Source: an uncultured Selenomonas sp.
GTDB taxonomy: Bacteria; Bacillota; Negativicutes; Selenomonadales; Selenomonadaceae
Assembly (NCBI GenBank): GCA_905372355.1
Contig: CAJPOT010000001.1
Coordinates: 1 to 64,000, forward strand
Reading direction: 5' to 3'
Length of the DNA stretch: 64,000 nucleotides
Part shown: positions 31,515 to 41,721 of the stretch, one piece after another
Numbering within the stretch: position 1 is the first letter of the stretch
Layout of the letters: every line of letters begins with the position of its first letter
Program-made: the position numbers and the translations under genes
The notes under the pieces: generated by a model
Databases searched by the model: none
What the model was told of the DNA's origin: nothing
The model's input: the letters and a program-made list of their open reading frames with translations, nothing else

Positions 31515-34308
31515 GGCGAAGAATATAAGCTCTTCCATCGCAAGTGTCGCAGCGAGTGTAGATGAGATTGTTGTCTACGATACAGGATCAGAGGATGATA
31601 CGTGCCGCATCGTAGAGAAGATTCCCAAGGCAAAGCTCTTTCGAGGTTCTTGGCATGACGATTTTGCAGCAGCACGAAACGAGGCGCTTTCCCATGCGAC
31701 AGGGGACTGGGTCGTCTTCCTCGATGCAGATGAGCGCTTTTCCGAAGAAACGCGGGGGAATCTGCGCGTCATCCTTGAAGAGGCAAAGGAATATGATGCG
31801 CTTGCCGTAAAGATCGTGAATCTTGATATCGACGGCGAGAAGGAGCGACGAATCGATCACACCTACGTCGTGCGTGCTTTCCGGCGTTCACCTGAGATTC
31901 GCTATGTGGGGTGTATCCACGAGCACATTGAGCGAAAGGGGGCGGAACTGCGGCTCGCATTCATCCCGGAGGCCATGTTGGTGTTGCTTCATACGGGCTA
32001 TACGGAGAGCCGCTTGAAAGGAAAGGCGGAGCGCAACTTGAAACTCCTCCTGCGGGAATTGAAGCAGACGGAAAGCCCGCAGGATCTCTATCGCTATCTG
32101 GCTGAGGCGTATGAGGGGGTGGGTGATACGGAGCGCGCCCTGTACTACGCGCGGCTCGACATCGCAGACGGCCCTCGCCCCGTGCTTTTTGCGAGTCGCT
32201 GCTATCGCATGCTGCTCTACACGCTTCCTGAGGGTGAGGAGCGCACGCGTGTGCTGGAAAAGGCGCGGCGCGACTTCCCGAGCCTGCCGGAGTTCCATGC
32301 CGAATATGCTGAGCATCTCGCACGCGATTTGAGATTTTCGGAGGCTGCAGAGGTGATGCAGCAGGCCTTTCGCGCCTATGCTGAGCATGAGGAAGATGGC
32401 GAAGCCATGGAGTTTGATGATGCGATGCTCGCCGTGGCGAAGGAGCGCACAGCCCTTTGGCAGAAGATCGCGGAAAGGGAGAAGACGCTCAAAATTTCAG
32501 CCTGCACCATCGCGCGCGATGAGGCGCATGATTTGCCACACTGGCTCGAAAATACGGCGGTTTATAGCGATGAGCGCATCGTCGTTGATACGGGATCCGA
32601 AGATGATACGAAGGCACTCGCGGAGGCGGCGGGGGCGCGTGTTTACGATCATCCATGGAGCGATGATTTTGCAGCAGCAAAGAATGCGGCTCTTGCTCAT
32701 ACAACGGGAGAATGGGTCGCTTTTCTCGACGCCGATGAGTATTTTGTTGCACCGCAGCAGGTGCGGCCGTATCTTGCATCGCTTTCCGTCGAGCAGCCGG
32801 AGATTGAGGCAGTCATGCTGACGATCGTAAATCTCGACGAGGATGATCGACTCAGGGAGATCCAGCGTTTTCCAGCCATACGCCTCTTTCGACGCAGGAA
32901 GGATATTGTCTTTGCCGGCCGAATTCACGAAACCATTTGCAAGATGGATGGCAAACTTGAGATCAAAATGGAAAGAAGGCATCTGACCGTCCATCACCTC
33001 GGCTACTCATCGGGGCGCGTGATGAAGAAGATGGAGCGCAATTTTGCCCTGCTGCAGGACGATATCAAAGAAAACGGCGAACAGGACAGGCACTACCGTT
33101 ATTTGGCAGACTGCTACATCGCTTTTGGCGATTGGAGGAAGGCGCTGTACTATGCTCTGGCGGCACTCGATTCTTCAGCGAATTCCATCGGCAGTGACAG
33201 CGATTTGTATCGAACGGCGCTGCGCGCGATGCGCGAATGCCGAATGTCGGCTCAGGATATGCTTTCCCTGGCAGAAAAAGCGGCGGAGAAATTTCCAAGT
33301 CTGCCCGATTTTCATGCGGAAAAAGGCAGGATTCTCTTTTCGTCAGGAAGACTCAGGGATGCTGCCGCTTGTCTTGAACAGGCACTCGATATTTTTACAC
33401 ATGAAGATGGCGCAGGACAGGCCACGCGCTTTGCTGCGGAGGCTCCCGTCGCCTGGCGCGAGCTGGCAGAGATTCGCCTCGCTCTCGGCGAGAAGGAAAA
33501 GGCGAGGGAGGCGATCGCTTCCTCTCTGCACCTCAACCCATTCAGTGAGGAAGCGCTCGGACTCTGGCGGAGAATCTGGGGTGTTCCTTGCGGTGAGGAA
33601 CTGTATAAGTTCTTCCCGCATACGCCTGAAGCGCTGCGCTTTCTGGCACGTTGGGCGATTTCTGCGGGAGAGGCGCAGCTCGCTGCTGATGCTGCTGCAG
33701 AGTTTACGGACCTTTCGGGTGAATATTTGCCCGAGGCGGCATGCCTCGCCGCTTGGCAGGTGCAAGATTGGGAAAAAATGGCGGATGTGGCGATGAAGAA
33801 CGTTGCCGCTGTGATGCAAGAACTCTTCCTCGTGCTGCTGCTGGCGCTGGCCAAAGGGGATTCCGTGCGTGTACATGCATCGGAGATGCAGCCGCTTCTG
33901 CCCGAGCTGCAGGAGATCCTGCGCAGCTTTGCTAAGAAGCAGCCGATCAGCGCAGAGCTTTGGGAAGAGTGCCGAGCGTTCCTTCCCGTGCTCGCACAAA
34001 GACTGCCGAACGAAGTCCTGTTGCAATACGTCAGTATCCTTTCTGCACTGACGCCGGAAAAGAAGTGCGAGGCGGCGACGCTCCTTTTGGCAGCGGAAAA
34101 GTGGCAAGCCGCTATGGCTCTTTTGGCGGAGATTCCTGCAGATTCTCCAGCAGCAGATGATACCTTTTGGCATGACACAGGCGTCGCTTTTTATCAATTG
34201 GGAGATTTTCCTGCAGCGCGCGAGTGTTTTTCGCGTGCGCGGGCTTTGGGTTCAGCGGCGAAAGATATCGCCGCCTATGAAGCATGGATGAAGGGAGTCG
34301 GAGCATGA
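31480..34308 (+). CDS. Double-domain family 2 glycosyltransferase with TPR repeats
   Basis: A 942-residue protein with two complete GT2 domains. Domain A (about 1-230) has ACWITRNEAKNISSSIASVA, VYDTGSEDDTCRIVEKIPKA and FLDADERF. Domain B starts near residue 337 (KISACTIARDEAHDLPHWLE; VVDTGSEDDTKALAEAAGAR; FLDADEYF). Each is followed by TPR-like helices, extended to the C-terminus. Both keep the catalytic Asp motif, so the protein may add two sugars in sequence. ATG 31480 is 7 bases from AAGGAG; ATG 31477 is the alternative. The 3' end overlaps the next start by ATGA. Confidence 0.85.
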   Translation: MRISACWITRNEAKNISSSIASVAASVDEIVVYDTGSEDDTCRIVEKIPKAKLFRGSWHDDFAAARNEALSHATGDWVVFLDADERFSEETRGNLRVILEEAKEYDALAVKIVNLDIDGEKERRIDHTYVVRAFRRSPEIRYVGCIHEHIERKGAELRLAFIPEAMLVLLHTGYTESRLKGKAERNLKLLLRELKQTESPQDLYRYLAEAYEGVGDTERALYYARLDIADGPRPVLFASRCYRMLLYTLPEGEERTRVLEKARRDFPSLPEFHAEYAEHLARDLRFSEAAEVMQQAFRAYAEHEEDGEAMEFDDAMLAVAKERTALWQKIAEREKTLKISACTIARDEAHDLPHWLENTAVYSDERIVVDTGSEDDTKALAEAAGARVYDHPWSDDFAAAKNAALAHTTGEWVAFLDADEYFVAPQQVRPYLASLSVEQPEIEAVMLTIVNLDEDDRLREIQRFPAIRLFRRRKDIVFAGRIHETICKMDGKLEIKMERRHLTVHHLGYSSGRVMKKMERNFALLQDDIKENGEQDRHYRYLADCYIAFGDWRKALYYALAALDSSANSIGSDSDLYRTALRAMRECRMSAQDMLSLAEKAAEKFPSLPDFHAEKGRILFSSGRLRDAAACLEQALDIFTHEDGAGQATRFAAEAPVAWRELAEIRLALGEKEKAREAIASSLHLNPFSEEALGLWRRIWGVPCGEELYKFFPHTPEALRFLARWAISAGEAQLAADAAAEFTDLSGEYLPEAACLAAWQVQDWEKMADVAMKNVAAVMQELFLVLLLALAKGDSVRVHASEMQPLLPELQEILRSFAKKQPISAELWEECRAFLPVLAQRLPNEVLLQYVSILSALTPEKKCEAATLLLAAEKWQAAMALLAEIPADSPAADDTFWHDTGVAFYQLGDFPAARECFSRARALGSAAKDIAAYEAWMKGVGA

Positions 34309-36695
34309 AGCTTTCCGCCTGCGTGATCGTGAAGAATGAAGAAGAGAATATCGGCACGTGGCTCTCTTCAATGAAGAAGATTGCTGACGAGATGATTGTC
34401 GTCGATACTGGCTCGACCGACCGTACGGTCGAGATGGCGAAGGCGGCGGGCGCACGCGTCTTTCATCATGCGTGGCAGAACGATTTTGCCGCCGCGAAGA
34501 ACTGTGCGCTGGAAAAGGCGAAGGGCGACTGGATCCTCTTCCTTGACGCTGACGAATATTTCAGTCCACAGACAATTGCCAAGGTGCGCCCGCTCCTCAT
34601 GGAGGTGGAGAAGAGCACGAAGCCCATCGTCGGCGTAATCTGCCGGCTCGTCAACATTGACAAGGATCAGGGAAACCGCTTTACGGGAGCGATCTTCCAA
34701 CTGCGCATTTTCCGCAATAGCCCCGACCTTCGCTACGAGGGCAAGATTCATGAGCATGTTGTAGATGCTCATAGGGCGGAGCATGAGATGTTCGCGACAC
34801 CGGAACTTGTGATTTTCCATACGGGCTATTCACAGCATCTCGTACAAAAAAAGCTTGAGCGCAACCTCGAATTCCTTCGACAAAAGGAAGAAACGGAAGG
34901 CGAGTCGACGGATGACGCTCTGCATTATATGGATTGCTACTATGGCTTGGGCGATTTTGCCAAGGCGGAAGAATATGCACGCAGAGCGATTGAAAGCAAG
35001 ATCATCTATCTGGGGCGTGAAGGTGCTGAGTACTGGGGATTGACGCGCGCTTTACTTGCCCAGAAACGGCCGAAGGAAGAGATCGTAGCCGTCCTGGAAA
35101 AGGCGATGGAGAAGTACCCTGATCTCGCAGAGTTTCCCATGGAGTATGGACTCCTGGCGTGGGAGGAGCACGACTATCTGCTTGCAGAAAAGATGTTCCG
35201 CCTTGGCATGAAGCTCAAGGAGAAGGCGCCTGCGTCGCTTCGATCGGACAACTCGCTGCAGATGTTTCCCTTTGTCTGTGCATCTCTTGGAAAGATAGCG
35301 GCAATGCAGGGAAGAGCGGACGAGGCATTCGATCTTTTCCTGCGCGGTCTCCGGGAATATCCGTATGACGAGGGGCTTTTCCTCGCCCTTTACGATGCTC
35401 TCGCAGGCCAGGAAGCGGCGGACGTCATCGCACTCCTCGATACGCTCTACGACAAGGAGCACGATGCGCTGTTTCTTACGAAGGCTTTACGCGCACGGGA
35501 GGCGACGCCGATCGTGCTTTACTATGCGCGATTTTTGCCGCAGGATCAGAAGGATGAAGCATATCTCTACATGGCGGCGAATCGCATGGATGCCGCAGCG
35601 GTGGAATTTTCTGCACGGCTCAAGAGCTTTTCTTCTGTGCTCGCCGAGGCGAAGGGCGAGATGCACATCTTGCCCGAGATGGATGGCGCCTCGCTCCTGC
35701 TTGCCGATGCTTACCGAAAGCAGTGGCGCAGGAAGGCGCTGCCTCTCGTCAGCATCATGATCCCGACGTACAACCGCCCGAAGTTCTTTGAGCTTGCGCT
35801 CCAAAGCGCCCTGCGGCAGACGTATGAGAATCTTGAGATTATCGTTTGCGACAACAGCGCGGACGATGAGACGGAAGCTCTTGTCGAAAAGTATCTGAAC
35901 GATTCAAGGCTGCAATATCATAGAAACAAGGCGGCAAAGACGAAAGAGGAGAACTTCGTGCCGTTTGAGCAGCTTGCCAATGGTGAGTACCTGCAGTGGC
36001 TGATGGACGACGACATCCTGCTCGACGGCAAGGTCGAGAAGATGATGCAGGCGTTTCGCGAGAATCCTGCGGCGAGACTAGTGACTTCGAGGCGCGCTCA
36101 GATTGATGGGGAGGGCAGGGTGCAACCGAATCCTTGTACGGAGGGAGTGCCCGAAAGTGAAGCGGATTATTCCGTATTCGAGGGCGAGGCCGTCGGCAAG
36201 GAGACGCTGCTCGGCTGCAGAAACTTCCTTGGTGAGCCATCGGCTGTCCTCTTCCGGCGAGCTGATCTCAAGCACCACTATTGGCACGCCGAGAGCCGCG
36301 GCTACAAGACAATTTCTGACGTGGCGATGTGGCTGGAACTTTTGGAAGGAGGAGACTGCGTTTTCTTCCAGAAGCCCCTGAGCTGCTATCGGCGTCATGC
36401 GGCGCAGGAGGGGCAGCAGGAAGCCGTCATCCTCTTGAGCCGCTTGGAGTGGCTGCGACTCATCAAGGAGTATTTTGAGCGCCGCATATACATCACGACG
36501 GAAGAAGAGTATATACAGCCATTGGAGCTTCTTTACGGCGAGTATCTGACGGAGCGCGATCGTTTTGACCGTGCGGCGGCAGGCGATTATTGGCGTAAGT
36601 ATGAAGATGCGATGCGCGGCGTGCGGCGCATCTTGGCGAAGCTGAAGGAAAAGGGGCGTGCGCATGGCAGGCAAAGAGGAAAAGGAAAAAAATAG
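34305..36695 (+). CDS. Glycosyltransferase with two different GT2 domains separated by TPRs
   Basis: A 796-residue protein. The N-terminal SunS-like GT2 (about 1-230; VVDTGSTDRTVEMAKAAGAR, FLDADEYF) is followed by TPR-like repeats (about 230-470). A second GT2 of the WcaA/rhamnosyl-type begins near residue 479 (LPLVSIMIPTYNRPKFFELA; LQSALRQTYENLEIIVCDNS; WLMDDDILLDGKV). The two domains belong to different GT2 branches, which suggests two different linkages. It starts at ATGA overlapping the previous gene and ends 32 bases inside the next one. Cytoplasmic. Confidence 0.85.
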   Translation: MKLSACVIVKNEEENIGTWLSSMKKIADEMIVVDTGSTDRTVEMAKAAGARVFHHAWQNDFAAAKNCALEKAKGDWILFLDADEYFSPQTIAKVRPLLMEVEKSTKPIVGVICRLVNIDKDQGNRFTGAIFQLRIFRNSPDLRYEGKIHEHVVDAHRAEHEMFATPELVIFHTGYSQHLVQKKLERNLEFLRQKEETEGESTDDALHYMDCYYGLGDFAKAEEYARRAIESKIIYLGREGAEYWGLTRALLAQKRPKEEIVAVLEKAMEKYPDLAEFPMEYGLLAWEEHDYLLAEKMFRLGMKLKEKAPASLRSDNSLQMFPFVCASLGKIAAMQGRADEAFDLFLRGLREYPYDEGLFLALYDALAGQEAADVIALLDTLYDKEHDALFLTKALRAREATPIVLYYARFLPQDQKDEAYLYMAANRMDAAAVEFSARLKSFSSVLAEAKGEMHILPEMDGASLLLADAYRKQWRRKALPLVSIMIPTYNRPKFFELALQSALRQTYENLEIIVCDNSADDETEALVEKYLNDSRLQYHRNKAAKTKEENFVPFEQLANGEYLQWLMDDDILLDGKVEKMMQAFRENPAARLVTSRRAQIDGEGRVQPNPCTEGVPESEADYSVFEGEAVGKETLLGCRNFLGEPSAVLFRRADLKHHYWHAESRGYKTISDVAMWLELLEGGDCVFFQKPLSCYRRHAAQEGQQEAVILLSRLEWLRLIKEYFERRIYITTEEEYIQPLELLYGEYLTERDRFDRAAAGDYWRKYEDAMRGVRRILAKLKEKGRAHGRQRGKGKK

Positions 36696-39600
36696 GCTGC
36701 GCGAAAGAATCGGCGACTGCCTTGCCGTACGCGACTTCGATGGTGCGATGGACGCTGTGCGTGAACTGGCGGAGGATAAGTCGGCAGAGGCAGAAGCGCT
36801 CGGTGCCGCCGCGAGCATCCATATCGAGGCGGGCGACTTTGCGGGGGCAGCTCCTCTCGTTGCGGCGCTTCTGCAGAAGGAGCCGCAGTCCGTCTACGGC
36901 GCGTTCCTCCATGCGCGAATCCTCTTCGCTGAGGGGAAACTGATCTCGGCATATGACGCGCTGACGTCGCTCCTGAAGCGCGAGGAAGGACTCGCACCGG
37001 TATATGTCGAGAAGGTCTGCAACCTTCTAGGGCAGACGGCGCGTATCATGGGATTGGCAGAAGAGGCTGCTGCCGCTTACAAAAAGGCGGCGGCTGCGGC
37101 AGAGACTTCCGAGCTTCGCAGGATGGAGTGGAGCAATGTTCTCTTCGCGCTGCATTTTTTGCGCGTGCCGCAGCAAGAAGTGTATCGTGCACATTGCGCC
37201 TACGCGGAGTTTTTCCGCGATGTGACGCCGTTCCTCCACCGCCTTCGACAGAAGCGGCGCAAGATTCGCATCGGCTATATCTCGCCCGACTTGCGCCGTC
37301 ATGTCGTGCTGCGCTTCGCCGAGGCGCTTTTCACGCATTACGATGCCGAGCGCTTCGAGGTCTACTGCTACCAGAACGGTCCTGAGGACGAGGAGAGCCG
37401 CCGCCTCATGCATCTCGTCGACAAATGGCACAACATCTCGCCGCTCTCGCCACAGGAGGCGGCGCGGCGCATCTACGAGGACGGCATCGACGTCCTCGTA
37501 GATCTCGCTGGTCATACGCGCGGCACGGCGCTTCCTGTGCTCGCTCATCGCCCTGCGCCCGTGCAGATGTCAGGCATCGGCTACTTCGCGACGACGGGGC
37601 TTCCCACGGTCGACTATATGATCGGCGATGTATGGCTCGACGGCGCACCGGCGGGTATCAAGGAAGCGCCGTTTTTTACGGAGAAACTGCTCGTGCTCGA
37701 GCATACACATCTCTGCTATACACCTGCAGCGGATGCGCCGCCTGCGGGTACTGCGCCGTGCATGGAGAAGGGATTCGTGACCTTCGGCAGTTTCAATGCT
37801 TTCGCCAAGGCTTCAGACGAAGTGCTCGCGGTGTGGGTGCAGATCCTTGCAGCCGTTCCGAGCTCGCGCCTGCTCTTGAAATCTGCCGCCTTTTCGAGTG
37901 AGGAGGGACGCACTGCCGCGCTCGAACGCTTGCGGACGGCTGGCTTCGATCTCGAGCACGTCGAGCTTCGCCCCGATACCCATGAATACCTGCATGAGTA
38001 TCATGATGTCGACATCGCTCTCGATCCGTTCCCCTATCCCGGCGGCGGCACGACGTTCGACGCGCTCTACATGGGTGTTCCCGTCGTCACGCTCAAGGGA
38101 GATTCGCACGGCGCGCGCTTCGGCTTCAGCATCCTCGCCAATCTCGGGTTGGAGGATCTGGCGGCAGCGGATGCGGCAAGCTATGTAGAGAAAGCTGTGG
38201 CGCTGGCGAAGGAGGCGGAGCTTCTTGCCGCCCTGCACGGGAATCTGCGTTCCATGATGGAAAATTCGCCTCTGATGGACGGCGCTTCTTACGTTGCCGC
38301 TCTCGAAGCCGGCTATGAAACGGCACTTGCCGCGCACGATGCGACTGAGGCGCGGCCTTCGCCCGAAGGAGCGGCGAGGCTCGCCATTGCGCTCAAACGC
38401 TTTTTCGCGGCGGGGGACTTGCGTCAGGCGCTTGCCGCTGCCGACGCGCTCCTTGCTGCAGGCAGGGCATCGCGCGATGTATGGCGGCTTCTGGCAGGGC
38501 TTTACGTCGATGCCGAAGAGGGGGAGAATGCCGCGCGTGCGGCTGGACTGTACCTTGCAGACAAGGCGGATGGCTTTGGATTTCTCTTGCGTGCGCGCGC
38601 CGTATTTCTGCTCGGCCGTTGGCGTGATGCGCTCGAAGATGCACGCCGCGCACTCGCCCTCGGCACACTCTCACGGGGGGAGCAGGTGCTCGCGCACAAC
38701 CTCGTCGCGCGCATCTGCCGCAGTATGGGTGAGATTGAAGAAGCTCTGTGCGCGGAGAAAGCGGCGTTTGATGTCGCCGATACGCTCGAAGACAGGGCGG
38801 CATCATGGAGCAACTACCTCTTCGCCCTGCACTATGTCGAGCGCGAGCCGCGCTTCCTGCTCGATGCGGCACGCCGCTACGGGGAGCTTTTCAAAGATGC
38901 GCCGCGATGGAAGGGAACGCCGAAGCGGCGCGAGAAGATTCGCGTCGGCTACATTTCGCCCGACTTCACGTTCCATATCGTCGCACTCTTCAGCTTCGCC
39001 TTTTTCACGCACTTCGACAAAGTCCGCTTCGAGGTTTTTGGCTACTCGCTTGCAGGTGAGAATGCGATGGCAGAGGAGCTTTCTTCTCATGCGTCGGCTT
39101 GGCGCTATGTGGGCGCCGAGACTCCCGCAAAGATTGCGGAGAGGATTCGCGCCGATGAGATCGACATCCTCTTTGACCTCGCGGGGCACAGCGCAAACAA
39201 TGCGCTTCCCGTGCTCGCGCTGCGTCCTGCACCCGTGCAGATCTCGGGTATTGGCTACTTCGATACGACTGGGCTTTCCGCTGTTGACTACTTCCTGACG
39301 GACGTGCATACTGATCCCGTTGGGGAAAACGACGCCTGTTTTACAGAGAAGCTTCTGCGCTTGCCCGAGAGCCACCTTTGCTACCGTGCGAGCCGCGCGG
39401 GGAAAGATTCACGGATTGCGCCGCTGCCTGCGCGGGAGAAGGGCTATATTACGTTCGGCTGCTTCAACAACTTCGCGAAGGTCACAGACCGGGTGCTGCA
39501 TCTTTGGGCGAAGATTCTCCGCACCGTGCCGCGCTCGCGTCTCTTTCTCAAGACGGCAGCGTTCGATGCGGCGGACGGCAGGCAGGAGGCGCTCCGCCGC

Positions 39601-41721
39601 ATCGAGGCGGCGGGCATCGACCTCGCACGCATCAAGATGGAAGGCCATACGGCAGAGTACCTCGCGGCATACGTCGAGGTCGATATCGCGCTCGATACAT
39701 TTCCATACCCGGGCGGTGGTACGACGTGCGACGCACTCTACATGGGCGTGCCCGTTGTCACGCGGACGGGCGTGCGCCATGGCGCACGCTTCGGCGTGAG
39801 CATTTTGGCAAATCTTGGCCTTGTCGACGCCTGCTGTGCGCATACGGCGGACGAATATGTGGAGAAAGCATGTGCGCTTGCCGCTGATGTACAGGCGCTC
39901 GCTGACCTGCGGCGTACCTTGCGCATGCGCATGGAGGCGTCTCCCCTCATGGACGCCGCGCGCTACATGCTCCATCTCGAAGCGGCGTATGAAAAGATCT
40001 GGGCGCATCGGCTTGGAGAAGATGAGGGAGAGGTACGCAAGGCGCTTGTGCTCAAGATGGAAAAAGAGACGGATGCGGCCTTCAACGCACGCGATTGGCG
40101 GCGTTTTCTCCCTGTCGCCGCACGTCTTATGGCTCTCCATGCTGCCTCGGGGCGGCTCTTGATGAGCATGGGCTTTGCCGCCCTGCAGCTGCAGCAAGTG
40201 GCACGGGCACGCCTTTATCTTGAAATGGCGCTTGAGAAGACGCAGGAGGAAGAGCCGGAAATCCTGCAGCTTCTCGCCGAAGCGCAGAAGCTGTCGGGCG
40301 ATCATAAGGCGGCGCTCGCGAGTTTGAAAGAGGCGGCTGCGCTGACGGAAAAGACGCACGAGACGCGCCCCTTCCGCTATCGTCTTGCGCTTGCACATGG
40401 TCATGCCGCATACATGCTCGGCCATGCCGACGAGGCTGCTGCAGCCTATCGTGAGGCTGCCGACTTAACAGAGGATCTTCGCGCACGCACGGCAGCCTAC
40501 AGCTCGCATCTGCTTGCTTTGCACAATACAGCGATTGGGCGGGAGGCGCTTTTTGCTGCGCATCGGGATTATGAGAGGATTCTCGAAGGGATCGAGCCGC
40601 TTGCCGCGCGTATTTTACAGACACGCAGCAAAATTCGCATCGGGTATGTGTCGCCCGATTTTCGCCGACACGTCATGTTCTCCTTCATCTACGGCCTTTT
40701 CGTACGCTATGACAGCACGCATTTTGAGGTCTATGCGTATTCGCTCGCAGAGGAGGAGGACGGCTTCACCGCTGCCCTAAAGGAGCACGCGACGGCATGG
40801 CGCGACGTCGCGGGACTTTCCTATGCGGAGATCGCCGAAAGGATTCGTGCCGATGAGATCGATGTCCTCGTCGATCTTGCAGGGCACAGCGCGGGCGGCG
40901 CACTCCCCATATTCTGCTATCGTCCCGCTCCTGTGCAGGTTTCGGGTCTTGGCTATGTCAATACGACGGGGCTTTCCTCGGTCGATTACTTCCTCACGGA
41001 CGATATCGTTGACCCGCCGGAAAGACACGACGCGTTCTTCACGGAAGAGCCTGTATGCCTGACGAGCCAGTTCCTCTACACGGCGAAGAGTGATGTGCCG
41101 AATCCTTCGAGTGCACCATGCAGGGTGAAGGGATATATCGTTTTCGGTGTTTTCAACCACTGGTACAAGGTCACGGAAGAAATGCTCTTTTGCTGGCGCG
41201 AGATCTTGGAGCGCGTGCCGAAGAGTCGTCTGCTCATCAAGTGCCAGGAGTTTTTTGCGCCAGAGATGCGAGAAGAGGTGCTGCGCCGCATGGCAAAGGT
41301 GAAGATCGACATTGAGCGTGTCGACCTGGAGCCTGCGACGAGCGACTACATGGAGCGATACAGGACGGTCGACATCGCGCTCGACACCTACCCATACCCG
41401 GGCGGCGGCACGACGTGTGACGCGCTCTACATGGGGGTGCCCGTCGTCACGCGCTATGGCAGGCGGCGCGGCTCGCGCTTCGGACTGTCACTGCTGAAGA
41501 ACGTGGGCGTTTCGGAGCTTGCTGCTGCTGACGCGAGGTCATACATTGAGAAAGCCGCGGCGCTCGCTCATGATGCAGATCTTCTCGATCAGCTGCACCG
41601 GACGCTTCGGGCGCGTCTTGCTGCTTCGCCCGTCATGCAGGCTGCGAACTATATGGAGGAGTTGGAACGTTTCTATTGCACGGCAGTCGAACGAAAGAAG
41701 GAGGAGTCGGACGAAGGATGA
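36664..41721 (+). CDS. Giant protein with three tandem O-GlcNAc-transferase-like (GT41) modules
   Basis: A 1685-residue protein built from three units of about 560 residues. Each unit has TPR-like helices and then a GT41 (OGT/SPINDLY) catalytic part. The entry strand K-I-R-(I/V)-G-Y-(I/V)-S-P-D starts near residues 200, 758 and 1323; D-L-A-G-H and R-P-A-P-V-Q follow in all three. The nucleotide-binding signature YPGGGTT-(F/C)-DALYMGVPVVT is near 454, 1014 and 1576. GT41 enzymes put sugars on Ser/Thr of proteins, and bacterial homologues modify flagellin. ATG 36664 lies 7 bases from AAGGGG; a GTG at 36658 is too close. Confidence 0.88.
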   Translation: MAGKEEKEKNRLRERIGDCLAVRDFDGAMDAVRELAEDKSAEAEALGAAASIHIEAGDFAGAAPLVAALLQKEPQSVYGAFLHARILFAEGKLISAYDALTSLLKREEGLAPVYVEKVCNLLGQTARIMGLAEEAAAAYKKAAAAAETSELRRMEWSNVLFALHFLRVPQQEVYRAHCAYAEFFRDVTPFLHRLRQKRRKIRIGYISPDLRRHVVLRFAEALFTHYDAERFEVYCYQNGPEDEESRRLMHLVDKWHNISPLSPQEAARRIYEDGIDVLVDLAGHTRGTALPVLAHRPAPVQMSGIGYFATTGLPTVDYMIGDVWLDGAPAGIKEAPFFTEKLLVLEHTHLCYTPAADAPPAGTAPCMEKGFVTFGSFNAFAKASDEVLAVWVQILAAVPSSRLLLKSAAFSSEEGRTAALERLRTAGFDLEHVELRPDTHEYLHEYHDVDIALDPFPYPGGGTTFDALYMGVPVVTLKGDSHGARFGFSILANLGLEDLAAADAASYVEKAVALAKEAELLAALHGNLRSMMENSPLMDGASYVAALEAGYETALAAHDATEARPSPEGAARLAIALKRFFAAGDLRQALAAADALLAAGRASRDVWRLLAGLYVDAEEGENAARAAGLYLADKADGFGFLLRARAVFLLGRWRDALEDARRALALGTLSRGEQVLAHNLVARICRSMGEIEEALCAEKAAFDVADTLEDRAASWSNYLFALHYVEREPRFLLDAARRYGELFKDAPRWKGTPKRREKIRVGYISPDFTFHIVALFSFAFFTHFDKVRFEVFGYSLAGENAMAEELSSHASAWRYVGAETPAKIAERIRADEIDILFDLAGHSANNALPVLALRPAPVQISGIGYFDTTGLSAVDYFLTDVHTDPVGENDACFTEKLLRLPESHLCYRASRAGKDSRIAPLPAREKGYITFGCFNNFAKVTDRVLHLWAKILRTVPRSRLFLKTAAFDAADGRQEALRRIEAAGIDLARIKMEGHTAEYLAAYVEVDIALDTFPYPGGGTTCDALYMGVPVVTRTGVRHGARFGVSILANLGLVDACCAHTADEYVEKACALAADVQALADLRRTLRMRMEASPLMDAARYMLHLEAAYEKIWAHRLGEDEGEVRKALVLKMEKETDAAFNARDWRRFLPVAARLMALHAASGRLLMSMGFAALQLQQVARARLYLEMALEKTQEEEPEILQLLAEAQKLSGDHKAALASLKEAAALTEKTHETRPFRYRLALAHGHAAYMLGHADEAAAAYREAADLTEDLRARTAAYSSHLLALHNTAIGREALFAAHRDYERILEGIEPLAARILQTRSKIRIGYVSPDFRRHVMFSFIYGLFVRYDSTHFEVYAYSLAEEEDGFTAALKEHATAWRDVAGLSYAEIAERIRADEIDVLVDLAGHSAGGALPIFCYRPAPVQVSGLGYVNTTGLSSVDYFLTDDIVDPPERHDAFFTEEPVCLTSQFLYTAKSDVPNPSSAPCRVKGYIVFGVFNHWYKVTEEMLFCWREILERVPKSRLLIKCQEFFAPEMREEVLRRMAKVKIDIERVDLEPATSDYMERYRTVDIALDTYPYPGGGTTCDALYMGVPVVTRYGRRRGSRFGLSLLKNVGVSELAAADARSYIEKAAALAHDADLLDQLHRTLRARLAASPVMQAANYMEELERFYCTAVERKKEESDEG

